NCBI GenBank assembly: GCA_963377175.1
Contig: CAUJNA010000582.1
Coordinates: forward strand, 69,501 to 133,500
Reading direction: 5' to 3'
Origin: Effrenium voratum
Taxonomy: Eukaryota; Sar; Dinophyceae; Suessiales; Symbiodiniaceae
DNA: 64,000 nt
Shown: piece by piece, positions 52,870-63,990 of the stretch
How positions within the stretch are numbered: the first letter of the stretch is position 1
Layout: each line of letters starts with the position of its first letter
Notes under the pieces: model-generated
Told to the model about the DNA's origin: nothing
Seen by the model: only the letters and a program-made list of their open reading frames with translations
The model's database searches: none
Translations under genes and position numbers: made by a program

Positions 52870-54825
52870 TTGACGCCTTCCTCAAAAATTGTGGTAGTCT
52901 CTGGTGGGTCATCTGCCTGCACATGGCGCAAAATGCTCAGCCTAACTCCTATCTGCATTTGCAGCTTGCCTACCCAGATTGAAATGCATTTTCCCGGTCC
53001 TCGTCGTTCAGCTCGCCGTCCCTCTGGCGGCGCATCATGGCCTGAGCACCGTCCCTCTCGCAGTCCGGCCCGCAGGCCACTCCCGGCCCATCACCCCATT
53101 CCGCATGGAAGCCAAGGCGCGGCCGATCGCACCGAGCCATCTGCTCGAACTTCGGCATCGCTTCTGCGCTTCCTTGGATTGAAGCCAGGTGGATACTGCT
53201 TCGCAACTGTCCACTAGCAACACTTTCCCAAGCCTGTCAGGTCCGTCCTTTGCCCCCTCCCCCTCAAAAAAGAACTGCCGTAGCTGCAGGCGGGCTACCC
53301 CGCTTCTTGAACGTTGACTGCGCCGCAAAGGGCCAACAAGGCCAGGCAAATCAGGGCTGTCATGCCCACGCGCGATGTAAAGCCTCAGGCACAACCAGAG
53401 ACCATAATGGAATGCACTGCGCAAAATAGCCACAATCAATAGAGGACGGAAAAGCCTCTTGACAAATCAGATGAGAGGCTTATGAAATTGGAATTTGGAT
53501 GGCCAAACGCACGCCTGAGCTCCTGCTTTGAACAGGGAGTCTGAGCCAAAATGGCCATACGCGATTGCCGATGATCTCGGCACCAGCGCCCCCTGACCAA
53601 GGCATGATGCTTGCAGCCTTGGTAAAGGATGTGCAAAGCCAGGACGTGCAGAGCCCTGCAAACAGAACAACAGCGAGCAAGTCGTCCGGAAGGACGAGTC
53701 TATCGCAGTCGCGTGCATCTCAAACGCTGCAAGGTCTGAGGATTGAGCCAGAATCTGCATCTCATGATAAAGCGGCACATCCTCACTGCTGCACCACTTA
53801 AGGACAAAGTCCGTATCTTCAACACCCACCCCCCAGGCATGAAGACGTGCAACTGGCGTCCTGATCCTTCTTTGCTCCGACCTCAGTCAGCAATTTGGAC
53901 TTGCCGCGTCACCCCAATCACCAAGGCCCTCGCAGCTGGCTTGTCATCGCCTAGCTTCAGACCTGTCCCATTCATGGACAGGTCCCGGACCTCTGCACAC
54001 AACCGGATCAGCACATCGCTCTCTCAAACTACTGAACAGCATGCAGTCACCGGGCTAGACCAACTCAGGGCTGCGGCCACTAATCGAGGCCGACCATCCT
54101 GCAAACAAAAAGCATCTAGCCTTGGAAAGTACAGCCCTGCAAGCCATGCCTCAGCTTGCACTCGGATCTCCGCGTGAAACTGCCTGGCATCGCGCAGAGC
54201 TTTTGAATGGCCGGAGCAGACAGCTGCAAACGTCTGGGCCCGCTGCGAGCACCCTCGCAGCTCGACTTGGATGTCGTTTCCGGGTGCTCGGCCTTGAAAG
54301 TGCACAGGAAATCACGCCTCTGCTGAAAGCAGGGCCACGCCTTTTGCCCTCAAACACGATTGCACTCGGCCATTTTCTAGCCAACCCCCGCAGCGGTCGG
54401 TGAACAAATCCAGCAACAGGCGGTGCGGAAGGCCTTCATGCGCTTGGCAGAGATGCACTTGAGGCATGGCCAAAGTGAACAAGGCCGACATATTCCACAT
54501 GCCCAGCCTACAGCAATTTCTGCCGACCACTCTTCTGTGGGGATGCCTGCAGCAACAGCTTCATCCTCAGTCCAAATAAATAGAACGAACCCAGGGATAA
54601 CCAGCCCCCAGGATCCGCTGACACATCAAGCATGTTGCTTGCCCAGGCGCATCCTCCGGCAAGCTGTGACCTTGAGAGTTTCCATACGGCCACGCAACTC
54701 CCTGCGCAACGGTCTTCTAGGGGCTCTACTCACGTGCCAAGTTGCAAAGCATGAGCATTTGCCCTGATTCAGCCGAGTTGCAGCCACCTTGAAGGACGGA
54801 ATGTCTGGATGGATGTCCTTGGTCA
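52870..54825. other. Weakly readable stretch
   Basis: Possible coding pieces on the minus strand are near 52975-53160 (GFHAEWGDGPGVACGPDCE, ending with an Asp/Glu/Arg-rich segment) and near 53680-53829 (DTDFVLKWCSSEDVPLYHEM). Neither has a recognised family. Near 54030-54300 a frame with AEAWLAGLYFPRLDAFCLQD may belong to the pentatricopeptide gene upstream. Confidence 0.3.
53542..53555 (-). other. 14-base match to the dinoflagellate spliced-leader core
   Basis: On the minus strand GCCATTTTGGCTCA is identical to 14 consecutive bases of the 22-nt dinoflagellate spliced leader. It is preceded by GCGTATG, where the leader has CCGTA, and followed by G instead of AG. No GT donor follows directly, so it is not a spliced-leader RNA gene. 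A degenerate relic of a leader-bearing mRNA put back into the genome is the likely source. Confidence 0.5.
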
Positions 54826-54829
54826 CACT

Positions 54830-57800
54830 GAACATTGGCACTGAACAAATAAAGCATCGCATTTTGCACTGCAAGGTCCTTCTTCACCATCTCCTCGTGC
54901 AACTGCAACGTATACAAGGATTGCCTGGCATACCAATGCGAAGCAGGCTGCTGGAAAGCCAGATGGAAACGGGAGCTGCAGAATGTGAGCTGACTCCGAG
55001 CACAGAATCACCGCACTACCCGAAATTCAAGACTTGACCACTGGCAGCAACCATCAAGCAGTAGCTCAAGGCAAAAGGAGGCAAACCACCTCGCAAGAAG
55101 GACTGTCAGCAAAGCACGGAATGGCAAGCACGACGCAAGGAACCTTATCGCTGTGTGCTCCGTAAAAACCGGCATGGTTGAGCTGAAACCTTGTCCTTTG
55201 CCGCCTTTCTCCCAATGCATGTTTAGATTTGCAGCAGTGCCCAGACATTGCAACCCATCTTTATAAAGAAACCCGCATGAAACCAGCCAAATTTGCTTCC
55301 CCGCGTTCCACGAAAAGAGCGGTTGCCATTTAGCTTCCCTTCAGGGGGCACCCGTATGGCTGGGCCTGGCCCGGTTGCAGACCGAAGCCACTGCGCCGTA
55401 GGTCACCACGTCCAGCTGCACCTCTAGGGGTTCGAGGCCCAATGAATCGCTGAATCTCGTTTCCGGGGGTGGGGGGGGGTGGGGGGTGGGGGGGGGGAGA
55501 GATTATTTCAAGCCCTTACGCCCTTGAGGTGCTTCCCTGAAACCAAGGGAAAATACCCATTTCAGCTGGCGGGTAAGGATGGGGGCACTGTTCTCCGCAC
55601 AAGGTGGTCCCCACAAAAAGGGACCCAGGAATCAACCACAGGTTCCCATGAGCGAACACGGATCTGCCTTTCTGGTGGGTGCGGACCGGGGAACCACAAA
55701 TTCCCGTTTGGGATGAAACCGGGCCTGCCGGCCCGGCATTTCGTGCAGGAGCCACAGCGCCCTCTGCCAGGCGGCTTCCCTCACAAATGAGCTGATCACC
55801 TTGTTGTACAGGCTGGCCTCAGGTGAGAGTGGGAAGAATGGATAACTCGGACCGGACAGCCGTCTTGGGCAATCGGGCTTGGCTTTGGGGCAGTCGCAGG
55901 CGGAAAGTGCCACGTCTTGTCAGCAAATCCAAACTCACGAAATCTCTTTTGGCTACACTCGTCCAAACAACTCCCAACTCGCAGCGAGCCACGCTGGGGC
56001 CAGCTTCAACCTCAGGGCTGGTCTCCAGCTCGTGCAAAAGGCCTAAGGCCGGCTGCCACCTGCGCAGCGGCCATGCGACTACGCCCCCACCAATTCACGG
56101 CACAAATTCTCCAACATTTGGTTGCCCGGAACACCCACTGCCATGTGCTGCCCAAGATGCTGCTTGACGTTGGCACAGGAGCTGATGAGATCTGCATAGG
56201 TCCCCTGCTCTAAAGGCTGCTTCCGTGCCTGCAGGAATTGGGGCTGGGAAAATTGCACGGCGTTGCAAAATCAACCCTGACTTTTGGGCAAGGCGTTGGG
56301 AGCCGGATCCCTGACACCTTCAAGATCCGTAAATCCATCCCGCCTTCATCTGCTGCAGAAGCTCCTTGCTAGGTGGGCGCATGTGGGCGCATCTTAAGCC
56401 AAACCCACTGCAGAATATGACCAAAAGAAAATAGACAAACCACTGACCCATAGCCACAACAAAGCCGTTCACACCTCCTTGCGCTCGCTGCAACCAGGCA
56501 GCAACTGCCCATTGCCACTTGCCCATGTCAGCACAGGCACCCAGTGCGTCTTGCAAGGGTGCTGCAGGTAACTCCTCAATCAGATTCACGGAGGGCTATC
56601 CGACCCACTTCGACATTTGCATGCGGTTTCCTCCCCTCATCCGCATCCTGTAGGAGCACCAAGGCAGCCCTCCAGTGGCCAGCTTGCCGGAAAGCACCTC
56701 GTCGCTGCATGTCAGGTCGGCATGTCAGTCCCACCCCAAGGCAAAAACAGTTCTGGCAAGCAGCGCATGCAGCTCTTGCCGAGACGGTCTGCGTCCAGCC
56801 TGCCCAAATGGCACCCGATGCTATCGCGACCACGAGCCCACGTGCAAACAAGCGGCGAGCTGCCCTGGCACGGCGTGGGCCAATGCTGGACAAGCATGCT
56901 ACCAAGCACCTTGTTTAGAAGCCTGAAACAAGATGCGCCCTAAAGCGAGCAAAAGGATTCCAGCTTTGAAAACCAACAACTGCCAGAGCCCAATTCAGCA
57001 ATACAAGTGACCGAAGTGATGGGCACCCCTTGGTTCTCAAAGCCTCCATGCTCCCAGCTTCGCGAGAGGAGCGCAGCAGACGCAGCGCATCTGTTGGATC
57101 CCCGGCCCTGGCGCAAAATGCCAAACATGTTCAAACTCCAGGCCTCGGGGAACCAACGGCCGGGAAGTGCCAAGGACCAGCCAAAAATCAGCGCCATACA
57201 CGGTAACTTGTAAAACCTGAAGCAACAAGCATGGCCTGGCATTGGCGACGACTGCCTTGGCAGGGTGGGGGATCTTGGGGGGAGTGGCCATGCACCAGCT
57301 CACCAGCCAAGTGGAGTCAAGCAAACAAATTAAACAGACCCAGTGTAGCCACGACACCATACTCCAATGCTTTCGGCTTGGGTTGAGCTTCCTCTGGCGC
57401 ATCTCACTCAGCAAGTTCATAGCAGTGACAGCCAGGTTGGTCTGCTTTGAGTCGTCATCTGTCACCGCGCGAAGACATGCGCCCATTGCGCCTGCAAAAA
57501 CCCGCTCATCTTTTGGGAGCCCTTTCTGCTCCATCTCTCCCAGGAGTTCAAAGACAGCCCTCCAGTGATGCCCGGATACCCAGCTCTTTATGGCAGCTGC
57601 ATACATGGCAGGCTCCACCCGAGCATCAGTCTCGAAGACTGTCAAGGCAGCCTGCCATGAACCAAGCTTTGTCAATACATTCATTGCTTGGGCAGAGTCC
57701 CTTGGATTGACTGCGGAAAACGTGCCAGCTTCCTCAAGTGTCTGGAGTACTTCCTGCCAGGCACCCATACGAGAGTTGATTGACAGCATGATGCTGCACA

Positions 57801-58155
57801 TGCTGATGTCTTCAGCTCGGGTGGACCAGAACTGTTCATCGGAGCTCTGCTCTCTGAACCTGCTGATCACCTCCAAAGCTCTTCCCCACTGCCCAGCATA
57901 AGCGAGTCCCAGTGCGGCACTGCCATCCAGCGGCCCCTGCTCCGCAGCCCCCCTTGCCTGTCGATGCAGCGCGAGCACCTCTCTCCAGTCTCCGCGGCGG
58001 CCAGCAACCCGCAGCATCGACAGCAAGCCCTGCCCATCCTCAGGGAAGAGCTCCAGCAGTTCTTGAAGCGCAGCTGGACGGATCGTTGGCCCCACCCACG
58101 GCGCTTGCCATCGCGGTGCTCGGCTCGGAGCACTGGGGGCACTTTGGCCCAGCAT
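54830..58155 (-). CDS. Pentatricopeptide-repeat (PPR) protein, multi-exon
   Basis: Starts at the ATG at 58155. The first exon runs to about 57390 and encodes helical repeats of about 35 residues: GAWQEVLQTLEEAGTFSAV, SWQAALTVFETDARVEPAMY, YAAAIKSWVSGHHWRAVFEL, LLGEMEQKGLPKDERVFAGA, AMNLLSEMRQRKLNPS. Later exons carry more repeat halves: AGDPTDALRLLRSSREAGSM (57.05 kb), AFRQAGHWRAALVLLQDADE (56.6 kb), ALGACADMGKWQWAVAAWLQ (56.5 kb), TYADLISSCANVKQHLGQHM (56.15 kb), LYNKVISSFVREAAWQRALW (55.75 kb), LHEEMVKKDLAVQNAMLYLF (54.87 kb). PPR proteins bind organelle RNA and guide its processing, editing or translation. The start MLGQSAPSAPSRAPRWQAP is Ser/Arg/Pro-rich and could be a transit peptide. 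The 3' end and the last exons are uncertain. Confidence 0.75.
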
Positions 58156-58664
58156 GGCGTCTACTTGCTTTGGGGGCTCAAGTCTCCAAGCGCTGCGGAG
58201 CCGTGCTCCTGCGTTGTCCTAAGAGTTTAGTCTCTCTTTTCTCTGGGGACAATTCTATGCTCCGTAATTCTGATGCCTCTTGCAGTGGCTTCAAGGCGAT
58301 TTGCCGCGCAACTACAAAGAAGGCGGAGGCGGGCAACTGGCATCATCACATGACAAGTGGCGGCAACATCCGGTGCCCAATCAGAGCCGGCATATTCCAC
58401 AACAGGCGCCCGGCCAATTCTGACACATTTCTTCTCATCTGCCTCCAGGAGAAAGTGCTTGGGCCTGAGCTCGCAGCAGAAGCACGCAAAATGCGCGACG
58501 CCCTGCATGCACCGCAAGCGGTCTGCAGCCGCTCTCTTTTGCCCAAGCACTGCTTGGAGCTCAAGCCCCCTAGAGTGCCAACATTGGGCGCTCCACAAGC
58601 TGCCCTAAGTCAGTGCCCACCTTGGCTGACTAGGTCCACCGTCTCCGTCCCTCCGGTTCTGGCG

Positions 58665-60743
58665 CTACGAGGCGTACAGGCCCTTGCTCACCCTCAACGT
58701 TGCAGCCAGCTGATCCTCGCTGTCCCCTCCAGGGAGCCGTGAGTGTCGGCGCAGCCGGTCCGACGTGACACCCTCCAGTTTTTCATCAATCACCTTTCGA
58801 ACCCGGGTGTGCAGCTGCTTCTGATCCACCTCCCGCCAGCATGCCTCCGTGGAAAGGCTGGACAACAAGTCGATCAAGGTTTGAAAGCTGCAAAGAGACA
58901 AGCGAACCTGGGCTATCAGGCAGCGCACTTCTGGCAGCCGGTTTGGGGCAATGGCTGCCCATGCCTGAATGATCTGTAGAACCTCTTTCTCATCCACTAC
59001 ATTTAGCTGGTCACTCGCTAAAACAGCCTGGACACAGGCCATGTCTAAAGCAATGATGGCTTCACCTTTTGGCCCCGCGTGTGCTGCAATAGTGTCCGCT
59101 GCCACCATGGAGATGTTGCGCACGGAATATCGCAATCCGAGCTGCAAGTATGGAGTGGCATTCTCCGGCGCAATGGGGATCTTCCCCATCATCGCCTCCC
59201 CATAAGCTACCTTCAGGTCCTCCAAGCCGTGCTCATGCGCCAATTCCAGCAGTGGGTGGTGCTTGTCCGGCTGAGGACTCTGAAAGCTGGTCCGGCCCTC
59301 CTGCATGAACGCCATGGCCTGCCCCACCGCGTCTGGGTCCCCGTGCAGCTCGAGCACGGCCCGGCCGTCCCGCAGCAAGGCGGCGAAGCTTGGGCTCCAG
59401 GTGGACACAGCCGTCCTGCTGCAGCAGCCCAAGATGAGGTCACCTGCCCTGAGCTCCAAATCCCCCACCTTGTGGATGCCATGCAGTTGTCGCGCCAGCG
59501 CCCGAATGGCCGATTGCAATACTAACCTTTCTTGAAGATGAAGCCTTGCCGCAGCTTCTGCTTCGGCTTTTACTTCGGCCTTTGCTGCAGACTCTGCGGC
59601 GGCTCGCACTTCAGCTTTTGCTGCAGCTTCTGTTGCAGTTTTTGCCGCTGCTTCTGCTGCCGCAGCTTTTGCGACCGACTCTTCTAAGGCTCTTTCTGCA
59701 GCTTCTAACTTTGCTTCAGCTGCAACTTTTGCGTCTGATTCTGCCGCAGCTTTTGCGACCGACTCGTCTAAGTGTTTTTCTGCAGCTTCTAACTTTGCTT
59801 CAGCTGCAGCTTTTGCCTCTGATTCTGCCGCAGCTTTTGCATACAACTCTGCTAAAGTTTTCTCTGCAACTTCTAACTTGGCTTCGGCAGCAACTTTTGC
59901 TGCAGACTCAGCTGCAGCTTTTGTGGCAGATTGGGCTGCCGCTTTTTCGGCAGCCTCTAACTTTGCCTTTGCCGCACTACTTTGTGCAGACTCAGCTCTA
60001 GCCTTTGCGGCTGAGTCTGCTGCGGCTTTTTCAGCAGCTTCTACCTTAGCTTCTGCCGAAGCTTTTGCTGCAGACTCTGCTGCCACACTTGCTGCCGATT
60101 TTGCCGCAGCTTTCTTGGCAGCTTCCACTACAACTTTTGCTGCCCCAGCGTCTTTGGCTGAACGCGATCCATCTGCCTGTGTGGGATCAGATCGTTTGAC
60201 AGCTTCAGCAGGATCTGACGCAGCAGCAGCTGCATTGGGCACAGTCCGGGTGTGCGAAGCATCTTTGGCTTGCACTGAATCAACGTGCTCCGGCAGCTTT
60301 TGAAACTGCGAGGATTCTTTGCTCGCATCCAACGCCACAGCTGCTTGCGCGCCGTTGTCTGTGCGTTCTGCCTCATCTGCTTGCTGATCCTCTTCATCCT
60401 GCTCCTCTGCTTCCTCTTCCTCTTCTTCCGCTTCCTCTGCTTCCTCTTCCTCTTCCTCTGCTTCCTGCGCCTGCTTTGCTCCACCAGTGGCCGAAACCTG
60501 GGCCATGTCGCTGGGATGGAGCCAAGGCCTCTTTGGCGCCCCTTGAGCCAACATGCATGGCATATGGAAAACCCTGTGCCTGAGCCTGCGATGCTCTTTG
60601 AGTCTTAGGAGCCAGCCCTCTCGCAGCTGGGGCACCTCGACGGTTTCACTCACTGACACAGCCTGAGCCTTGAGCCCTGTCCTGAGCCCCAGGCATCCCT
60701 GCCCTTCAACCGTGATTGTGAAGCCCAACTTGGTCTCTGACAT
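58665..60743 (-). CDS. Ala-rich coiled-coil repeat protein with C-terminal BTB and BACK domains
   Basis: A single intronless frame of 692 codons from the ATG at 60743. Residues about 90-130 are a Glu run. About 200-420 is built of 28-residue units such as AAAESEAKAAAEAKLEAAEK followed by HLDESVAK, repeated about five times with variants, predicting a long charged helix. Then comes a BTB-like domain: VGDLELRAGDLILGCCSRTA, WSPSFAALLRDGRAVLELHG, DAVGQAMAFMQEG, LLELAHEHGLEDLKVAYGEA. A BACK-like helical part follows (YLQLGLRYSVRNISMVAADT, LNVVDEKEVLQIIQAWAAI). BTB-BACK proteins commonly recruit targets to cullin-3 ubiquitin ligases; the partner here is unknown, and no Kelch repeats are present. 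Absence of introns beside intron-rich neighbours is notable. Confidence 0.8.
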   Translation of the reverse strand: MSETKLGFTITVEGQGCLGLRTGLKAQAVSVSETVEVPQLREGWLLRLKEHRRLRHRVFHMPCMLAQGAPKRPWLHPSDMAQVSATGGAKQAQEAEEEEEEAEEAEEEEEEAEEQDEEDQQADEAERTDNGAQAAVALDASKESSQFQKLPEHVDSVQAKDASHTRTVPNAAAAASDPAEAVKRSDPTQADGSRSAKDAGAAKVVVEAAKKAAAKSAASVAAESAAKASAEAKVEAAEKAAADSAAKARAESAQSSAAKAKLEAAEKAAAQSATKAAAESAAKVAAEAKLEVAEKTLAELYAKAAAESEAKAAAEAKLEAAEKHLDESVAKAAAESDAKVAAEAKLEAAERALEESVAKAAAAEAAAKTATEAAAKAEVRAAAESAAKAEVKAEAEAAARLHLQERLVLQSAIRALARQLHGIHKVGDLELRAGDLILGCCSRTAVSTWSPSFAALLRDGRAVLELHGDPDAVGQAMAFMQEGRTSFQSPQPDKHHPLLELAHEHGLEDLKVAYGEAMMGKIPIAPENATPYLQLGLRYSVRNISMVAADTIAAHAGPKGEAIIALDMACVQAVLASDQLNVVDEKEVLQIIQAWAAIAPNRLPEVRCLIAQVRLSLCSFQTLIDLLSSLSTEACWREVDQKQLHTRVRKVIDEKLEGVTSDRLRRHSRLPGGDSEDQLAATLRVSKGLYAS

Positions 60744-61737
60744 GCCTTAGCCGCCAAGACGCTATGCCACTAAGACGCTAAGCCATTCCAGTGGCATGTC
60801 AGACGAAGCCTGAGGGCCCCTCCTCGCACCCCAAGCCGACCTTGCCGGCTCAGGGGCCCCTCCCATGCCAAAACAGCTGCGGAAACGGGCTGCTGACTGG
60901 CCGGCAACATGGCGCGCACCGGGATCACAGCAATCAAGGCCTCACAACCGCAGGCTCAGGCTCAGCTGTTTTCTTCAAAGCTTCTTGCGTGCTTGGCTCG
61001 CTATGGACATGGCAAAATCCTTGTGAATCCACCATGGCTAAGCCCAATAATCGCACCAACGTCATCTCTGCGTGAGCGCCGGTGCGGCTCCGAGGCTGAA
61101 TGGCGGCTTTGTTCGCAAAGCCATGCCACTTCAGAAGGTGTAGATTCTAGATGTTTCAAACTTTGCAACGCAACTTCACTGAGAGACTTGGCCTGGCTTG
61201 AGTCGCTTTAGTCCTTGAGGCAAACACCGTCTGAAAGCTCAAGCTGAGCACGCATTCACAACCAGAGCAATCGGCGGCTGTGGTTCCACAGCGCACAACT
61301 TGCCTGGCCTTAGCACGCCTTGGCCACAAACGTCAGCGACCGCCCCAAAACGGGTTGCATGCTGAGTTCATTCACATCTCAAGCCCTGAGCTGCACTGAA
61401 GGCGTGATGGACCCAAATGCACGGCAAATCTGACGGCTCTATTTGGGTAGGTCTCATCAAACTGTTGTGTGAGCGCAGCTCAGGACTTACCATCGTCGAG
61501 ATGATGACACTCCAGGTAGCACGGTCCGCAGCTCAGAAGGCAAGCTGTTGTTTGAGCCTTCCTGCCTGAGCCAGCTGCCAATGTCATGCACAGAGGCCGA
61601 GAAGACCACAGAGGCCGCGCAAGTTTACAATAGCTACAGTGGCAGACGCTGGCCTTGAGGCTGTCCGGCAAACGCTGCCAGATCTATCGGACCTGGAAAC
61701 GCCCGCAGGCTGGGCCGAGGCTTGGGGGCTGCTGTGG
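60744..61737. other. Intergenic stretch between BTB and phosphodiesterase genes
   Basis: No convincing coding segment. A direct GCCACTAAGACGCTA-type repeat occurs just upstream of the BTB start (about 60750-60785). It may contain the 3' flank of the phosphodiesterase gene. Confidence 0.45.
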
Positions 61738-63990
61738 TCAGCAGACCTCGGCTTTCATCAGCTCCCCCTCCCCCCCCCCCGCCTCTGCAATGTGTGCTTC
61801 CTTGCTGCAGCCAAGCGGCTCCTTCCTCTTGCGCGCTTCCCAAGTTTCGGTGTTAGACTGAAGGTGCGCCAGCAGCACGTCCTGCCAGGCAGGATGATAC
61901 AAAACAGGCCTGCATCGCCATCTCTCCTTCACAGGATGCTGCAGCTCAGCCATCAACGCAAACGTTGGTTGCACAATGATGGTGAAAAAGCCCACCTGGC
62001 GGCTTCGGGAGACAACACAGGACCCGAGGTCCTCAACCATCCCACGGGCCTGCGAACTGGCAAAACGCACTGTCTCGCGATCGCAGAGCGGCGAGATGGG
62101 TAGACCAAGTCGCTTCTCCTGCGACGCAAAGCGACGCCGAGTGTTCAGAATCTACAGGCGCCTGCCTCATCCCCTTGAAGGAAGAACTCCTGCCGCAGCA
62201 GATCCTGAGTCACCGGCTTTTGACGTATGGTCACAAACAAACAAACAAAAAACGCAAAAAAGGACGCAGGGGTGCTCGGTGCGGGTGTCACATTGTGCGG
62301 CATGCCAGGGCTACCGTTGCAGGTTGGCTTTAGGCACGGCCCTAAGGAGGCTGTTTTTGGGCCCAATGCTAGCAAAGGGTCCGACCACTTGTCGGAGATG
62401 TGCAAGACTTTGGCAGGATTGGAGATGTCCATGGCATGGAGCACCATGACTCGCAGAGCAGACCTAGGTCCACAAGTACATCAATGAGCCATTATGCGGC
62501 AAGATCCCCATGAGGGAAATACAAAATACAAACACCAAAACAATGGGCAATGTTGCGTTCCCAGATGCATAGCTTTCGCTTCGCAATGCCATTCCCGAGG
62601 ATCGTTTCCAAGCTTCTCAATTAGTGTCTTGAAGTCTGCCTGGGCTCATCTCCATCCGAGCTCAGCTCGGCTCTGTTGCACAATTTCCGCTGGTCTTGCA
62701 TCAGAGATGCCACACTGCTGAAGTGAGAAGACATGTCAGTGCCAAGCACCACCTGGCATTTGGCATGCAGTTCCGCATGATGCGCATCACGCAGGCGCAC
62801 GTTCCACTCAAGGTCAACTCAAGGTCCACCCACAGCCTCAACCATCTCTTTGCGTAATCGAGTGCGGTGATCTGTCTTAAGCCCGTCCTGAGTTCTTTCG
62901 CAGGCGGGCAATGCCTTTGGCATCTAAGACAAGTGGCCAGGATGTTCGTTGACGGGTCCTGGGTTGCCAAATTGCCAAGCCGGCAGCCCACCTCAAACTT
63001 GTGCAGCTTCCCTAAGCCAGCAGCACTATGCATCAGCTTGAAGGTTTTCGAGATGTGCATGTTCTCAAGCACGCTGATGTCCTGGGCTAGCAAACTGGAC
63101 TCGGCTAGGCAAGGTTCACTGTGATCATTGCAAACAGGAGTCGTTGTACGTCAACGCAATCTCATCGCATGTGTTCACGTGAAAGGAATTGGTCCGTCCA
63201 TCGTGGCCTCCGATGGGCAGTGCTGCGCTGCAGCGACACATGCGCCTTTCTTTGTCCAAGCCCTCGGCCCATGTCATGCACGGCGGCACCCAAAATGAGT
63301 GCAAGGATGCTGAGCTGGTCAAAATATGCAGCGAAGCCAAATTGCGAAAGCAGTGCATGTACACATTGCGTGACCTAAGCTTTGGCAAGCGATGACATGT
63401 TTGAAAACAGCCTAACTTCAGACTGAGCCACATCCGCCGCATGAACATTGTTGTGATAAAGTACAGACCCTTGCTTAGCATACATGTCCTGAAGGCCGCA
63501 AAAAGGGAAGACAGGAGAACGACACACAAGACGCAGCATTGCTCCTCCACAGCCTCTAGAAAACGCGTGGTCTTCTCCATCTCCAGGAAAATGTCCGACG
63601 TCCTTTCGAAACGCCGAAGCACGCAGTCAGCACGCAAGGTAGACCGAGTGGACCAGAGCCAACTCACGCTCAAACATAAGCCCAGGCGCTGGTCCGTGAG
63701 GAACGCATCCAGGGCCTTCCACCCAGCAAAGTGCAACGGATTGCCCTTCGTTGCATCTGCTAGCTCAAAGCCTCAGCTCCCACGGCTCATCACGGCTCAT
63801 TAGTTTCAGCACTTGGCACAAAGATTGTAACCATCGTTGCAGCATTGCTGGCCCAGCCACTGTCAAAGTCCCATTTGTCCTCAGTTGCATTGGCTCCGCT
63901 TGGCGCACGAGCCACCTGCTCTATAAAAGTTGGCTTGGGCTCTGCCCGACGACGGCCCGTCGGCCGCTGCGTGCTGCCAGGCCACAAAGT
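61738..63990 (-). CDS. 3',5'-cyclic nucleotide phosphodiesterase, catalytic domain over about twelve exons
   Basis: Class I PDE motifs appear in order on the minus strand: SDIFLEMEKTTRFLEAVEEQ (63.6 kb), YAKQGSVLYHNNVHAAD (63.45), VTQCVHALLSQFGFAAYFDQ and LSILALILGAAVHDMG (63.3), HDGRTNSFHVNTCDEIALTY (63.2), SVLENMHISKTFKLM (63.05), VVLGTDMSSHFSSVASLMQ (62.75), FKTLIEKLGNDPREWHCE (62.6), VMVLHAMDISNPAKVLHISD (62.4), QDLLRQEFFLQGDEA (62.2), SPLCDRETVRFASSQ (62.08), VGFFTIIVQPTF (62.0), LQSNTETWEARKRKE (61.82). These include the metal ligands (His of YHN-HA, HD, H, the DISNPAK Asp) and the Gln of SSQVGF that contacts the purine. The enzyme hydrolyses cAMP and/or cGMP; which one is not decided. 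The joint HDMG/HDGRTN uses a GC donor. An exon near 63800-63940 (EDKWDFDSGWAS) may precede. The N-terminal regulatory part lies beyond the window. Confidence 0.85.
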
